This document shows, one piece after another, positions 48,701 through 59,577 of a DNA stretch of 64,000 nt. Each line of letters begins with the position of its first letter. The stretch's first letter is position 1. The DNA lies in NCBI GenBank assembly GCA_012064415.1, contig SSNU01000091.1:1-64000 (forward strand), in the 5' to 3' direction. The stretch is from Gyrodactylus bullatarudis. Lineage: Eukaryota > Platyhelminthes > Monogenea > Gyrodactylidea > Gyrodactylidae. The position numbers were made by a program, and so were the translations under genes. The notes beneath the pieces are model-generated. The model saw only the letters and a program-made list of their open reading frames with translations. It made no database searches and had not been told where the DNA came from.

Positions 48701-51700
48701 ACAATCATTGGATTTGACAGCTGGTGTTGTAGCTGTTGGTTATTGCAAGAACTTTCAGATTGGTCTATAAGGATAAAAAATATTAGTCCAACACATATGA
48801 GAAATATTCTAATTTGATGATCTAATGTTTTTTAAAGAGTTCAATTTGAGTGAAATAATAGGTTCAAAATTTATTGGAAATTGAAAATCTATTCATCAAA
48901 AAATTTTGGATTCTTTTAAAGATGATGAACATTTTACCCAAAAGACAAATCGAAAATGAGGTCGACCAAGGTTGAAAAGACTAAAATCAAAGAATAAAGA
49001 TGTTAAATGAATAATATTGAATATCCAATGTACATACATTTCCTTCATTAATGCATGAGTTAAAAAGTAGACTCTATAGATATTTTATAGTCAAAAATGC
49101 TAGAATTGAAGAAAAGTGTAGTCAAAAATGTAATTGACTCAAAAATTTCAAATTCATCAGAATCTTTTTATTTTGATCTGATAAATCTCAATGAGTATTT
49201 TATTTTTTGCTTGACTGTGTCATTAAACCGAAAAAGGGTTTTAAGTCATCCTAATGTAATTTTAATTGAAGTCAAAACAGCAACTAAAGTGGGAAAGTAT
49301 TTTAATCAATTTGGGATAATTAACGAAAAATACCACTAACTCTTCTCCCTTCCTTTACTGAGTCGACTTCTGAATTTCGATGTAATCTTCTCACCACTAG
49401 CCAGAATACTGAGACCAGTAATGGAGGAGAAATTATTAAGGGAATCATTTGGAGAGGTGGCATCATTGATCTGATTCATATTGGTGACCATACTGGTACT
49501 ATCTCCGGAACGATTGAGGTTTCGTGAGAATTTCTTTGTCAAGGAATTGATCCCGGTATTACTGAGATTAAATGTGGAGTTGAATAGAGGTGAGGACCTC
49601 TGACTGCTAGAGGAGGGATCAATGTTCTTTGTGAGATTGCCATGGGATCCATCAAACTTTTGGTCGATGTTCATAATTCCTTGAAATTTAGATGGATATA
49701 CAATCACAATAGTCAGTATATATATATATGGATCAGGTTTGGAGTAAATAAGAAAGAAAAGACTAAACAGTTTACCCTAACTTGGTAGTAATAAAATAGA
49801 GGCTGGCAGCTGAGCTATTGACATGTGGAAAATGGTTCAAGAATTTTAGGTCAAGAGAAATAAGAATTACAGCTAAATGAATGTGGAATCAAAAGACAGA
49901 CGTCGACTCCCAATCAAAACTCAATGCTTAACGTGAGAGTAACTAGTTTTTATAATGCTACTATTAAGGTATTGTTTTATTTTTATTTTGTAATCTGGAT
50001 TTTAGATGTTTTGATAGCTTTTCTCGATGAATTGGGGAATTCAGGATTTTTACAAAAATATCATTTTTTCAGCAAGGTATCGAAATTTTTGAAAGATTTT
50101 TTGGTAACTGATTCAAAATGTATACTTTTACTTAATTGAGAAAAAAAGTTTATTTTGGTAAATTTTAAAGACATTTTAAAATTCGAGATGGTGCGATTTT
50201 TTAATTATTTTAGTCTTTGAGTTGAAAATTTTTGTTGATTTCAAGGTCTGAGAGGAATTAAATGTTATTTTTCTAAAATTTCCCAAAAAATCTTTTTTTC
50301 TCAATTTAGTAAAAGTGTACATTTTGAATCAGTTACCAAAAAAATTTTCAAAAATTTCGATAGCTTGATGAAAAAAGGATATTTTTGTAAAAATCCTGAA
50401 TTCCCCAATTCATCGAGAATAGCTGTATCTAACTTACTTTGTATAAACAAGAAATATAAATAACTTGGTTATGTTGATTAAAATAGATCAAGACTGTGTT
50501 GGTTAGTGTTGAGGAGAAACACTGTTTGTTACTCGAGTTTATTATTAACATTGCATCGGAAACATTCTTCCTTAAATACGACAGAGGAGACGGATTTTAG
50601 AAAAGCACGAAAAAGGTGTCAAAGTGTGGTCCTGGTTCAATGTAAAGAATCAGGGGATAATAAATGGTGAAATACAATATATATAGTAAGCTCTATAATA
50701 TATAGTGGTCGAATTAATATGTGGGCCACTTCAAATATTCTAAATTCTCGATTTATTTTAAACAATATTATTTTCAAATTAACACTGTTAGATGCACAAG
50801 AAAATTTTCTATCAAATAATAATTGAATGAATTTTTCTATCATCGTATATTTCCCTATAAAGGTAAAAATACTATTTTTCATTGAAAATCAAAACGAAAA
50901 AATATGTGGTTCACTTTTTATTAACCTAAAAATTCTCCTTTCTTCTCAATTATTTCGAAACTTCTTTTTGTCATTGAACTTATAAAGGGTCTCACATCAT
51001 CTTCAGTAAATTCGGACCACTTTTTTAAAATTTCACACTTGAGTTCATCGATGTTTTGAAATTGCCTCCCATTCCCATAAACTCTCTGAGATAAAAGTCC
51101 CCATAAGTTTTCTATAGGATTAAGGTCCGGACTTTTAGCTGGCCAATCAATATAATCAATTTCATTATCATTCAGCCATTCAATTGTTGATTTTGAAGTA
51201 TGACATGGTGCATTGTCTTGTTGGAATACAAGACATTCATTTTTGAACTCATTTTTATAAATTAAAATGGCATCAGTCAAAATATCTTGATATTTTTCTG
51301 AGTTCATTTTGTTATTGATTATGACCAGGGGTAAGGTTCCTTTAGAATATACAGCTCCCCATACCATAATCGAAGCTCCACCATGTACGCGATTCAGTAT
51401 TTTTCTAGGAGCGTCCCCATTCGGACACCAATGATAACTCAAGCCATCAGGTCCATCCAAATTAAATTTCTTCTCGTCTGTGAATATGACTTTGTCCCAA
51501 TTAATTCTTTGGGCCAATTTATCCTTGATCCAATCAACTCGAAATTTCTTATTGTGTTCTGAGAGTTTCGGGGTTTTTTTCGACTTTCTCCAAGACATTT
51601 TCAATTTCTTTTTTACACAGTTTTGAATAGTTCTTACATTCACACTCAAATTCAAGATCGATTTTACCTGATTACAGTTCATAAATTGTTTAGATACAAG

Positions 51701-54700
51701 TTTTCTTATCTGACCCCTCTGCGAATTCGTGATAATTGCTTTTCGACCTGGTTTCTTGAGGGTTTTCTTGTAGGTACAGCCGTGAATAAATCTGTTAATG
51801 GTTGTGGCTGAACATTTGAATCTTCTTGAAATTTCTCTACTTGAAACTCCGGTATTTTTCAGAGATTTTATGGTCTCGAGCTCATGATCTGTGAAACGAC
51901 AATTATGATGATGCATTTAGTCGGTTGTAAATTTTACTTATGGATAACTCTAAAATAATGCATATAAATTAAAAATATCACCTAACCTTAGTTGTTTTGA
52001 GCAAATAATGATCAATATAGCAGAAATAAAAAGTGAACCACATATTTTTTCGTTTTGATTTTCAATGAAAAATAGTATTTTTACCTTTATAGGGAAATAT
52101 ACGATGATAGAAAAATTCATTCAATTATTATTTGATAGAAAATTTTCTTGTGCATCTAACAGTGTTAATTTGAAAATAATATTGTTTAAAATAAATCGAG
52201 AATTTAGAATATTTGAAGTGGCCCACATATTAATTCGACCACATATTAGACTAACACATCTAATAAATGTAATGACAATAAATGATATGATACATGAGGA
52301 TTCTTCGGAAATGAATAAAACTATGAGTTCGTAAAATCCATTATACGTAAACCCTCAATATATAGAGCTTATCATGTTTTCTATGTAAACCTAATTGACA
52401 TAAAGATGAGAATTTACTATTTTTACAAAAACGAATTCAGCCGAAAAAAGTTCACAAAACTTTGTGGAAAATCTGAATTTTTTCAATTTCTTGAAAATCC
52501 CGGGTTTCCCTCAACCTCTATGGCCAGATTTGGTTTCTCCGTCTAATCTTGCTCTGAAAAAATATCAGCATCAGATTGCCTTAAATCTTGGAAATCAATT
52601 TGAGCTCAAAGGTTGAAAAAGGCGCATTTTCAAAATTCAAAAAATTGCCAAATTTTTTTCAACTTTTTAAAAATCTATTTTAACAACTTATCAGAACATT
52701 TCGTTATTTACTTCAAAAAATAATTAACTATCTGAAGAAAAATATTGATTAAATTCTCATCTCCATGTCAACTACTTCTAGTTTTACTATTCAAAATTTG
52801 CAGCCAAGAGATTTTGAAAGCAAATTTCCAATAATAATTATTATTATAATGAAGCTATAGGAAATTTTCTTCTAACCTGTCCTCATTTCTATATATTGTA
52901 AGGAGTCAGACAATATTGCTTATATTATACATTTAATCGGATCATTATTACAAATGGTAATTGATTGGGAATTATAAGCTTTTGTGCATTGCATAGTAAT
53001 AATACAATAGTAGTTTTTTCATTGATAGATTACACGACTAGTTACAAACCTTCAAGGGTTGTCTTCAGAGGTATAGAACACGTGGATATGTCATCATTAT
53101 TGGGTATTTCTTTCTCTAATAAGAGAGGTAATGATACAAATTCAGAACTAAGTATACTGTATTGTTTAGAGAATGGAAAAAGGGGTATTTTGAAATCTAG
53201 AGAATTTGTTTTCATGACTGGCATTCAATCTGTTTTCTCTTGTTGGTTAGAACGTGGAAAATCTTTTGATGAGCTGCAATCCTTCTTTTCTACAACACGA
53301 ATTCTATAGGCATTTCAATTTCTAAACTCTTTTTCATAAAAACTACTGAGGAATGAAAAATCGTTTTGAGAGAGGCAAGAAACGTGATAAATGTTTGTAT
53401 GCATAAATGCTTAATCTGATAAATGTGCCCGAATAGTCTGACTTACAAAGTAACACACTGACATATTATTATCAGTGAAATAATTCATTCGTGTATATTA
53501 TGTAGATTTGAATCAATAAAATGTAAAACTCAATACGAATGAAAATTTTGGATACAATGGTAAAAAGGTGAGTTATTATTATTCAAGAGTAAATGGTGTC
53601 GTTAGGATTTATTAAACTTTCAATTTCCACTGCTATAATATAGGAAAGCTATTCTCGATGAATCTGTGAGATCAAGTTTTAATTTTTAAAAAGGCAAAAA
53701 TCGTGTTAACTCGAAAAACAACGAAATTTACCATGAATTTCCTCTTAAGGATAAGATTACTATTTTTTGACCAAGATAAACCAGACTGCGTAGTAAAAAT
53801 TCATTGAAAATTGAGTTGGAGTACTTAATCCACAATTCAAGCTATTTCCCAAGATTTTATGTGCTCAAATAACAAAGTTATGCTCAAAAATATGGCTAAA
53901 AGTAGGTTTATTTTGGCATTTTGAAAAATCTTAAAATTTTCTCTCATTTTTATAAATCATCATCAATTAATGAACTAAGACATGGAATGTTTAGAGAATT
54001 TTATATTAATGAATATCCCTGTTGAAAATTTGCTTGAATTTGATTGGTTCTATCAAAAAAGAGGTTTTTTTAAAAAATGCGTGCCTTGAAATGGTTGTCG
54101 CGATTACTGTATTCAGGGTTAAATATGGGTTTTATTTTCTTAATTTGTTGAAAGTGTGAAAATGAGACGAATAATTAATTCTCAATTTCATCGAGAATAG
54201 CTGATAGTTTTTTTAGCAAAAAAAGAGAGGTGAATTATATTAAATTTGGCAGTCTTGTATGATTCAGATAGGGTTATACAGAATGACTGTGATTAATGTA
54301 TAAAATCTATCGATACATTGTGTAAGTATTTTACATTTTATTAAAACAAAAGTATATCAGTTGAAGGAGAGAGTTGAACAACAAGTTCAAAGACAATGGT
54401 GACTAGTCTGCGTAAAGTCTGGGAATTAATTAACACATGCCTCGACGTCATTATCAAGTATCATAAAGTCAACCTAGTCTGAAGAGATTAGGGAGATATC
54501 TCTTCTCTCTCTCGACTTTATGCAGACTAGTTTTCATGTTGTTCAAAATTTAAAATAAGATACTCACTCTTTAGTTTTATTCGATGTGATACTTTTGAAA
54601 GATTTACAATTTAGAAAATATTCAATTCCTCTGTTATTATTATTAAGAGAGACCTGTGTGTAATATGTACAAACATTTTTGACATGTAACAGGTATAGTG

Positions 54701-56002
54701 ATTGATTGATTAAATTAAATAAATAGACAAGTATACATTGGCCTGAGAAAACGATACATTGTACAAACCAATCATTTAACTAATTGGTTTCCTCAGTGCA
54801 TTTGAATATAACTTGAAATAGAATGAAAATAAGAAAAATAGGATTTATAGTTACTCACCAGCGGATGATGAACGAGGCTGATGACCAATACCATCAACAC
54901 TTTGGGTGACCTTGAATGAATCAGAATAAAAGAGAGATTCAATTACTTTTTTCCCACTGAATAGGGATATTTGATTGGTCGGGCTACTGAGGTCATCGGA
55001 GATTTGCGAGGCTGAAAAGGAATTAGACTGTTCATCAGTCGACTGAAGATTGAGGCTGATTAATTCCTGATCATCGAAAGACTCTTCCTGGGGCTCCTTG
55101 TCGCCAGTACCTTGATAATTTGAAAGAAAAAATGCATAAATTTATTCACAAGAGAAAATCTATTCTAACTAGGAGGATTTACCCCTTTCATCGAGCATCA
55201 GGTTTATTAGATAGCCGGTGGAGATTTTTTGGATTTCATCAAAGTGTCCTTTTAGGGAATCATTAAGGCCAGTTAGGTTGTCAATTGATAACTGGATGAA
55301 TTTCTTGAGGAATGAGAGCATTTGAGCCAGGTGGACCTCTTCAATACTCTGGAATTTTATACAGGCATTTTTCATTTTGTTTATATACTGAGTACGAAGA
55401 TTGTTGTATTTGTCAACGGAATACTTCAAGTCTTGCTGGGCTTTTTTCAGTTTAGTTTCAGCTCGATTAAGATCTCGCCTATTGGTTGAGGGATCGTTTT
55501 GTTTCAATTTGAGATAATCACTTTTCTTAACACGGAAGGATTCCTTGGCCTTTTGAAGTTGATCTGAAGCAGACTTGAAAAGTAAAGGGAAATTTTAACA
55601 AACCTGATAGGCATTGATTGTCTCAGTTATTGATTTATCATCTTTTATAGATCTCTGCTTCTTGCTTTGCTCATCAGAGTAAACTTGGATTTCTTTTAGG
55701 AATAGCTGTCTTTGCTTGTTAAATGTGTTTAAAACATCAGTATAGATTTCAAGAGATTTATGCAATTTTCCCCAACAAAACTTGAAAGAGCTAGAATTAT
55801 AAGAGGAAATTTTGTTGTTCAATTTGACTATGCTCTTTTGATAGGTCTCTTGAATAGCTGTGAATTCTTTAACAAATTCTAAAAATTCGCTTGTAGTTCG
55901 ACTACCACCTTTCATGTTCTTAAACATGGCATCAAAACCAAGATTTTTCTCCCCCCAAAATCTCCCCTGATAATCAGGTGTGTTAAACTCAATTTGCTCC
56001 AT
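42735..56002 (-). CDS. FCHO-type endocytic adaptor (F-BAR plus mu-homology domain)
   Basis: Twelve exons in transcript order: 55604-56002, 55183-55573, 54859-55110, 49341-49679, 48499-48764, 48289-48429, 48070-48202, 47987-48013, 47499-47896, 44825-45711, 44057-44196, 42735-42952. All junctions are GT-AG and in phase, giving 1,196 residues. Residues 1-263 are the F-BAR domain (R-F-W-G-E-K-N-L-G-F-D, coiled coil). A linker with D-E-E-G-Y-R-I and a Ser/Asp-rich tract followed by V-V-I-K-P-L matches the FCHO linker. About 880-1196 is the muHD, with L-C-T-N-W-R-F-D and D-F-R-L-D-Y-S and the final L-I-A-E-K-Y. FCHO proteins seed clathrin-coated pits by binding curved membrane, Eps15 and AP2. The 339-nt exon at 49341-49679 and the 27-nt exon at 47987-48013 are phase-symmetric and could be skipped. 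The 5.2-kb third intron carries a Tc1 transposon and foldback elements. Confidence 0.88.
44340..44787. repeat. Family-A foldback element in an FCHO intron
   Basis: Arms of about 90 bp are inverted copies; both include T-C-T-A-C-A-A-A-A-A-T-C-T-C-A and G-A-A-G-T-C-A-G-G-A-G-A-A-A. The centre has the block shared with copies near 4705-4800 and 8235-8310. The outer end (near 44760-44787) matches the T-G-A-C-A-T-G-A-A-G-A-T-G end of the family. It fills most of the intron between exons 44057-44196 and 44825-45711. Confidence 0.65.
50015..50425. repeat. Foldback element (family C), near-perfect palindrome
   Basis: The left arm from about 50015 and the right arm ending about 50425 are inverted copies over roughly 120-140 bp. 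They run from T-A-G-C-T-x-T-T-C-T-C-G-A-T-G-A-A-T-T-G-G-G-G through a G-G-T-A-A-C-T-G-A-T-T-C block to A-C-T-T-T-T-A-C. It lies in FCHO intron 3 and would fold into a long hairpin in the pre-mRNA. Confidence 0.7.
50705..52242. mobile_element. Full-length Tc1-like transposon with 217-bp inverted repeats
   Basis: The left repeat 50705-50921 and right repeat 52026-52242 are essentially identical inverted copies: the out-of-frame peptide each encodes is the same over more than 50 residues. Each repeat carries two direct-repeat boxes of the form AATATGTGGnnCACTT, one near the tip (50716-50731) and one at the inner edge (50901-50916), the IR/DR layout of Sleeping Beauty- and Minos-type elements. 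The single ORF at 50921-51916 is intact. TA-rich flanks fit the family's target. It is inserted in FCHO intron 3 with the transposase on the same (minus) strand as the host gene. Confidence 0.9.
50921..51916 (-). CDS. Tc1-like transposase, intact DD34E
   Basis: 331 residues in one frame. Residues about 1-110 hold two helix-turn-helix units (F-T-D-H-E-L-E-T-I-K, then R-T-I-Q-N-C-V-K) joined by a P-G-R-K-A linker. The DDE catalytic domain has Asp147 (I-F-T-D-E-K-K-F), Asp234 (Q-Q-D-N-A-P-C-H) and Glu269 (L-N-P-I-E-N-L-W), with 34 residues between the last two, the Tc1 spacing. The G-A-V-Y-S-K-G and S-P-D-L-N-P blocks are also intact. The enzyme cuts and pastes the element at TA sites. Length and all motifs are normal, so the protein may be active. 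The stop codon lies at the inner edge of the left inverted repeat. Confidence 0.95.
   Translation of the reverse strand: MHHHNCRFTDHELETIKSLKNTGVSSREISRRFKCSATTINRFIHGCTYKKTLKKPGRKAIITNSQRGQIRKLVSKQFMNCNQVKSILNLSVNVRTIQNCVKKKLKMSWRKSKKTPKLSEHNKKFRVDWIKDKLAQRINWDKVIFTDEKKFNLDGPDGLSYHWCPNGDAPRKILNRVHGGASIMVWGAVYSKGTLPLVIINNKMNSEKYQDILTDAILIYKNEFKNECLVFQQDNAPCHTSKSTIEWLNDNEIDYIDWPAKSPDLNPIENLWGLLSQRVYGNGRQFQNIDELKCEILKKWSEFTEDDVRPFISSMTKRSFEIIEKKGEFLG
52385..52790. repeat. Family-A foldback element in FCHO intron 3
   Basis: The left end (T-T-G-A-C-A-T-A-A-A-G-A-T-G-A-G-A-A-T-T-T-A near 52391) and right end (its inverted match near 52755-52785) form arms of about 35-40 bp. Internal sequence resembles the 44340-44787 copy. 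Begins about 140 bp beyond the right end of the Tc1 element. Confidence 0.6.
52965..53309 (+). other. Unassigned 114-codon open frame antisense in FCHO intron 3
   Basis: Open plus-strand frame with balanced amino-acid composition (Ser-rich, with N-K-R-G-N-D-T-N-S-E-L) and no resemblance I can name. It is longer than most chance ORFs in this AT-rich DNA but lacks supporting context: no neighbouring exons, no repeat borders. It may be a relic of an inserted element or of a retrocopy, or chance. Confidence 0.2.
53645..54204. repeat. Long family-C foldback-type element
   Basis: The ends A-G-C-T-A-T-T-C-T-C-G-A-T-G-A (about 53647) and T-C-A-T-C-G-A-G-A-A-T-A-G-C-T (to 54202) are inverted copies. 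The interior differs from the 50015-50425 copy, so it is either an older member or a different core using the same ends. Confidence 0.5.
54401..54535. repeat. Small inverted-repeat element, about 130 bp
   Basis: Ends of 18-19 bp, A-C-T-A-G-T-C-T-G-C-x-T-A-A-A-G-T-C in inverted orientation with one mismatch (54403-54421 and 54517-54534). Inside, A-C-C-T-A-G-T-C-T-G near 54471 repeats part of the end. No ORF. In FCHO intron 3. Confidence 0.55.
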
Positions 56003-56183
56003 TCCTGAGCGAAATAAATAATGGAAATTTAGTCAAATGATTGCCTTATATTTCCTCTAAATAATATTTTTTTTTAATATTAGATGAATTTAAACCAACA
56101 AAATGACGAGGCGTTATCTTGTTATAAAAAATTATTATTTCAAAAAAATTCTGCTGCTACTACAGATTTGTAAAGAGAATTAA
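56003..56183. promoter_or_regulatory. Divergent promoter region, FCHO / RPA49
   Basis: Under 200 bp between the FCHO start codon (minus, 56000-56002) and the open RPA49 frame (plus). It must contain both promoters and possibly a tiny first exon of RPA49. No motif identified. Confidence 0.4.
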
Positions 56184-57332
56184 TCTTTACCTGAAGTAAG
56201 AGTTTACACTATAGAGAATACTCATGGAAATTGTTCCGAGTATGTTGAATTTCTTATTTTCAAAGCACCTTTTTTGCTTGGAACTAGTCCTGCTTCTTTG
56301 GACAAGATTTATCCTGCCGAAGTTACCACTAATCCCAATTTATCTATTAAAGTTGAGATAAATGGCTTAAAATATGATAATAATTTTGATCAGTCGGCTG
56401 TTGACAAGAATTTTGCCACGATGATCTACTGTAAAAAGACAAAAACCATTTCTATCATTCATAATCAATGTGAAATGCTCAAGGCAAATATTAAGAGGAA
56501 AATTAATGTTGAAACTGATGATTTAGATGACGATAAAGATCTTAAACAAGGCATCCATCTTTCTGGTCATCAGATGAAGTTGGCTAAAAAGAAAGGAGCC
56601 AATCTTGTCAGTGACCATGTCAAGTCAGATTTAATGCTCTCTTCAAAACTGGAAAGGGCAGAAAATCTGATGAATCGTACAAATAATCTTGCTACAAAAG
56701 AAAATTCTCTTACATTCATTCTACCTGAATTTGATATTTATGCTACAGATGTAACAAAAGCTTACAGCATTCAAAAGTTGATTCCCGACAACTTGAAATA
56801 CGAGTTGTCCCTGTACATTTCCAAATTGACGAGCGTGGAAAAAGATCCAGAGTTTCCCAGTTTTTCCATTGTTAATCAGCTGATCAATGACAAGATTGAC
56901 AAAATCAGACAAGATGAAGTCCTCTTTGGATATTTTTACCTTCTTGTCTACACCTATAACTTATCTCCCGCTGTTTTTACTGGCTCTAGTTTCAAAAATA
57001 AACTGGGCGCTAGTGTCGCCGAGTACCTACATACCACTTTTTCATCAGTTGTAGATTTGAAAAAAGATTTATCTACTAGAAAGATGACAAAAACTGATAG
57101 ATTTCGCCTGTTGAATTACATCTTGATAATTTATCTCTCATTCAATGATTACAATACGAAACTTTCACCTGAGCTAAGGAAAGATTTTCTTCTTCCCGAC
57201 AATAAACTCATTCAGGCTTTCTCCTGCATCGGGGCCACAGTGAAGAAAGTCACTACTGACTCAAAAGATTCTGGCATTTTCCAAGTTAAACTGACTGCAC
57301 CTCTTAAATTTATTGCCTATTCTCGAAAATAA
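56184..57332 (+). CDS. POLR1E: RNA polymerase I subunit RPA49 (A49)
   Basis: The frame is open from 56184 to the stop at 57330-57332, about 382 residues. There is no in-frame ATG near the 5' end, so the start is probably in a short upstream exon; ATG at 56104 is one candidate. The N-terminal third is the dimerisation domain (E-Y-V-E-F-L-I-F-K-A-P, then a strand-rich stretch). A basic linker with G-H-Q-M-K-L-A-K-K-K-G follows, and the C-terminal tandem winged-helix part begins near D-V-T-K-A-Y-S-I-Q-K-L-I-P. A49 with A34.5 forms the TFIIF/TFIIE-like subcomplex of Pol I for rRNA synthesis in the nucleolus. Identification is by domain order and the winged-helix segment; overall conservation is low, as usual for A49. 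It converges on the Spinster gene, 73 bp apart. Confidence 0.72.
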   Translation, partial: SLPEVRVYTIENTHGNCSEYVEFLIFKAPFLLGTSPASLDKIYPAEVTTNPNLSIKVEINGLKYDNNFDQSAVDKNFATMIYCKKTKTISIIHNQCEMLKANIKRKINVETDDLDDDKDLKQGIHLSGHQMKLAKKKGANLVSDHVKSDLMLSSKLERAENLMNRTNNLATKENSLTFILPEFDIYATDVTKAYSIQKLIPDNLKYELSLYISKLTSVEKDPEFPSFSIVNQLINDKIDKIRQDEVLFGYFYLLVYTYNLSPAVFTGSSFKNKLGASVAEYLHTTFSSVVDLKKDLSTRKMTKTDRFRLLNYILIIYLSFNDYNTKLSPELRKDFLLPDNKLIQAFSCIGATVKKVTTDSKDSGIFQVKLTAPLKFIAYSRK

Positions 57333-57405
57333 AAATTGGTTTTCATATGATATTTTTTTAATCTTTGTAAAATGTAAAAATTTTATTTTAATGCAGATAA
57401 TCACA

Positions 57406-59426
57406 TCACATTCTAATGGATAAATTTTCATTGTTAATCAAGTCTTCATTACTGGTATGAGTGGAGCTTTCGTTTTCAGATGAATTTGCTGATTCAATTA
57501 ATTTCGATTCTAAATTAGACATTTAAATGGGAATGAATTTATTTTGGAAAAAATTATTAATCGTTAACCTTACGCTGTATTAAATCTTTGACAGAATTTT
57601 TATCTTCAAGGACTGTAAAGTACAACATCATGGCGAAGAAGCCTCCGAGGACGGCGATAAATGTTGTCATAATCAAGGCATTGCGTAGGGAATAGAACAT
57701 TCCTTCGAGAGAAGGATCCTTTCGGCTTAGAGCGTCTGAAATCTTGGTTAGGAATTTTTAATATTGCGAAATCAAAATATAGAATCTAAACTTTTAATGA
57801 CCAAGGTTAATCTTGTAAGAATTGTTAGATGAATGAAAAGTTGCAATTTAATGAAAAATCGATAAATGCAATAAACTTACAGACCCGACAATCGATGGAC
57901 TAATAGCGTCTCCAAGTAAATGTGTTGAAAGTGTCTGAATAGCATTGGCCATACTTCTTCTTGTCGGTATGACAATAGACTAAAATAGTAGTAATCAGAG
58001 TTATGATTCAGACTACTCAATATATGACTTACCATGGTTATATCAGAGACAATAGCCCATTGCAGACACATGAGAAGATTGACAAGAAAAACGAGGAACT
58101 AGAAATATTGAAAAGAAGTGAATTTGTACAAAAGATAAATCATACATTTTGCAGTTATTATTGATTGATTAATTCATTGATTCTTAGAAGAATGACTAAA
58201 ATAAAATTCGGTTACAAATTGGAACTCAATTGTTTATGAAAAATGAAACCAAAGTTCAACCAGTAAGGGTAAATAAACATCAAATCATAAACTTGAAATG
58301 AAATTCTGGAGATTATTACAATATTACTCACGAAACATAGCCAGATATTATAGGTGGGAGAGATGAGGGTAAAAAATAAGACAGGTCCTCCCAAAAGCTG
58401 ACCAAATATACAAATGTAGACATCTGCTCTAGGATTGTATTTTTTGAATCTACGCGACATTTCTTCTCCGGCAACAACTCCAATTACACCGGCAAAACAG
58501 ACTGATCCTCCAAAGATAAGGGGGATGTTATAACTGAGAGATGCATTGGGATCATGATGGTTGGCATTAATTGCATTCTGCATTAACTGGACAGACCACC
58601 AGGTCAGAGAACCAATAACAAAACAAACACATGTGAACATTAGGGAAATCAGGATGAAACTCTTATTCTTGAATAAATAGTCTAGATCTTCTTTAATTGA
58701 AGTAACTTTAAGATTGGTCCCCTTTTCTGCTTGTCCTCGAGGGGGATCTCGATGGAACAAAACGGTTATCAGGATCAAGAAGAAGCCCAGGAATGGAGTG
58801 AATCTTAGAGCCCATTGCCAGTTGCCAGTAATGCTCAGAGCAACTGAACCAATAACGTATCCGACGCCACTTCCTACTGGAACAGCAAAATAATACAGAC
58901 CAAGTACTTTTGTTCTTGCATCATCTGTGAATAAATCTGACAATATTGAAGGTGCTATTGTTGAATAGCTCGCTTCACCAATACCCACCAAGCATCTGAG
59001 AAATAGGAACCACCAGAAATGCTAATTAAAAAAATGAGTCAGCCTTGAGAAACTTATTTATCAATTAGAATAAGTTGAATTATTACTCACGTGTTCAGAT
59101 ACAAATGAACTAGCTAGAGTTGTCGATGTCCAGAGAGTTAACCCGATGAGCATGAGATATTTACGCTTCCATCGATCACCAAAATATCCAAACAAAATAC
59201 TAAAAGTCATGTAGGAGGCAATGAATGAGGTTTGTAGCAGACCAAATTCAAAATCCTGTATTTTATAAAACTTTTCAACAGCTTGAGGAATTCCTGCAAT
59301 TGTGAAACGATCCATGTAATTTAATAGATTTATCATGAAAAGAATTGCAACAGTCAGATGCTTTCTCTGAACATTGTTACGAATTCTTTGAAATCTTGAG
59401 ATGATCATTCTGAAGCTAGTGAACAT
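57406..59426 (-). CDS. Spinster-family lysolipid/sphingolipid MFS transporter
   Basis: Six exons in transcript order: 59091-59426, 58332-59021, 58033-58098, 57881-57979, 57574-57742, 57406-57509. They join in phase to 487 residues with about twelve membrane segments. Family blocks are clear: L-N-Y-M-D-R-F-T-I-A-G near residue 36, G-L-L-Q-T-S-F-I, G-Y-F-G-D-R-W-K-R-K-Y (MFS motif A), G-I-G-E-A-S-Y-S-T-I-A-P, Y-F-A-V-P-V-G-S-G-V-G-Y, W-A-I-V-S-D-I, V-I-P-T-R-R-S and H-L-L-G-D-A-I-S-P. Spinsters export lysophospholipids or sphingosine-1-phosphate, at lysosome or plasma membrane. If the last splice is not used the protein ends six codons later at 57555; the spliced form gives a Ser/Asn-rich cytoplasmic tail. 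Divergent from the SH3 gene at 59578. Confidence 0.92.
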
Positions 59427-59577
59427 TCTATAGATTATTGTTAATAATAATCATCTGTAGAAGTGATTTGAAGACAATTTATAAAATTTTTTTGATTGTG
59501 TATATCATTAAAAAAAGCTAAATTAAACTTTGTTCTTTTTCTTAATCCGATTGGCGCAGGTTCAGTTTTTTTTCAAA

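Noticed and set aside
49097..49339. Plus-strand 80-codon ORF next to the FCHO cassette exon
   Set aside because: Antisense within an intron, Lys/Asn-rich as expected from AT-rich DNA, and no recognisable motif.
50637..50882. 81-codon ORF repeated at 52065-52334 with the same peptide
   Set aside because: Both are out-of-frame readings of the two inverted repeats of the Tc1 element; the identity is useful for dating but the peptide is not a gene.
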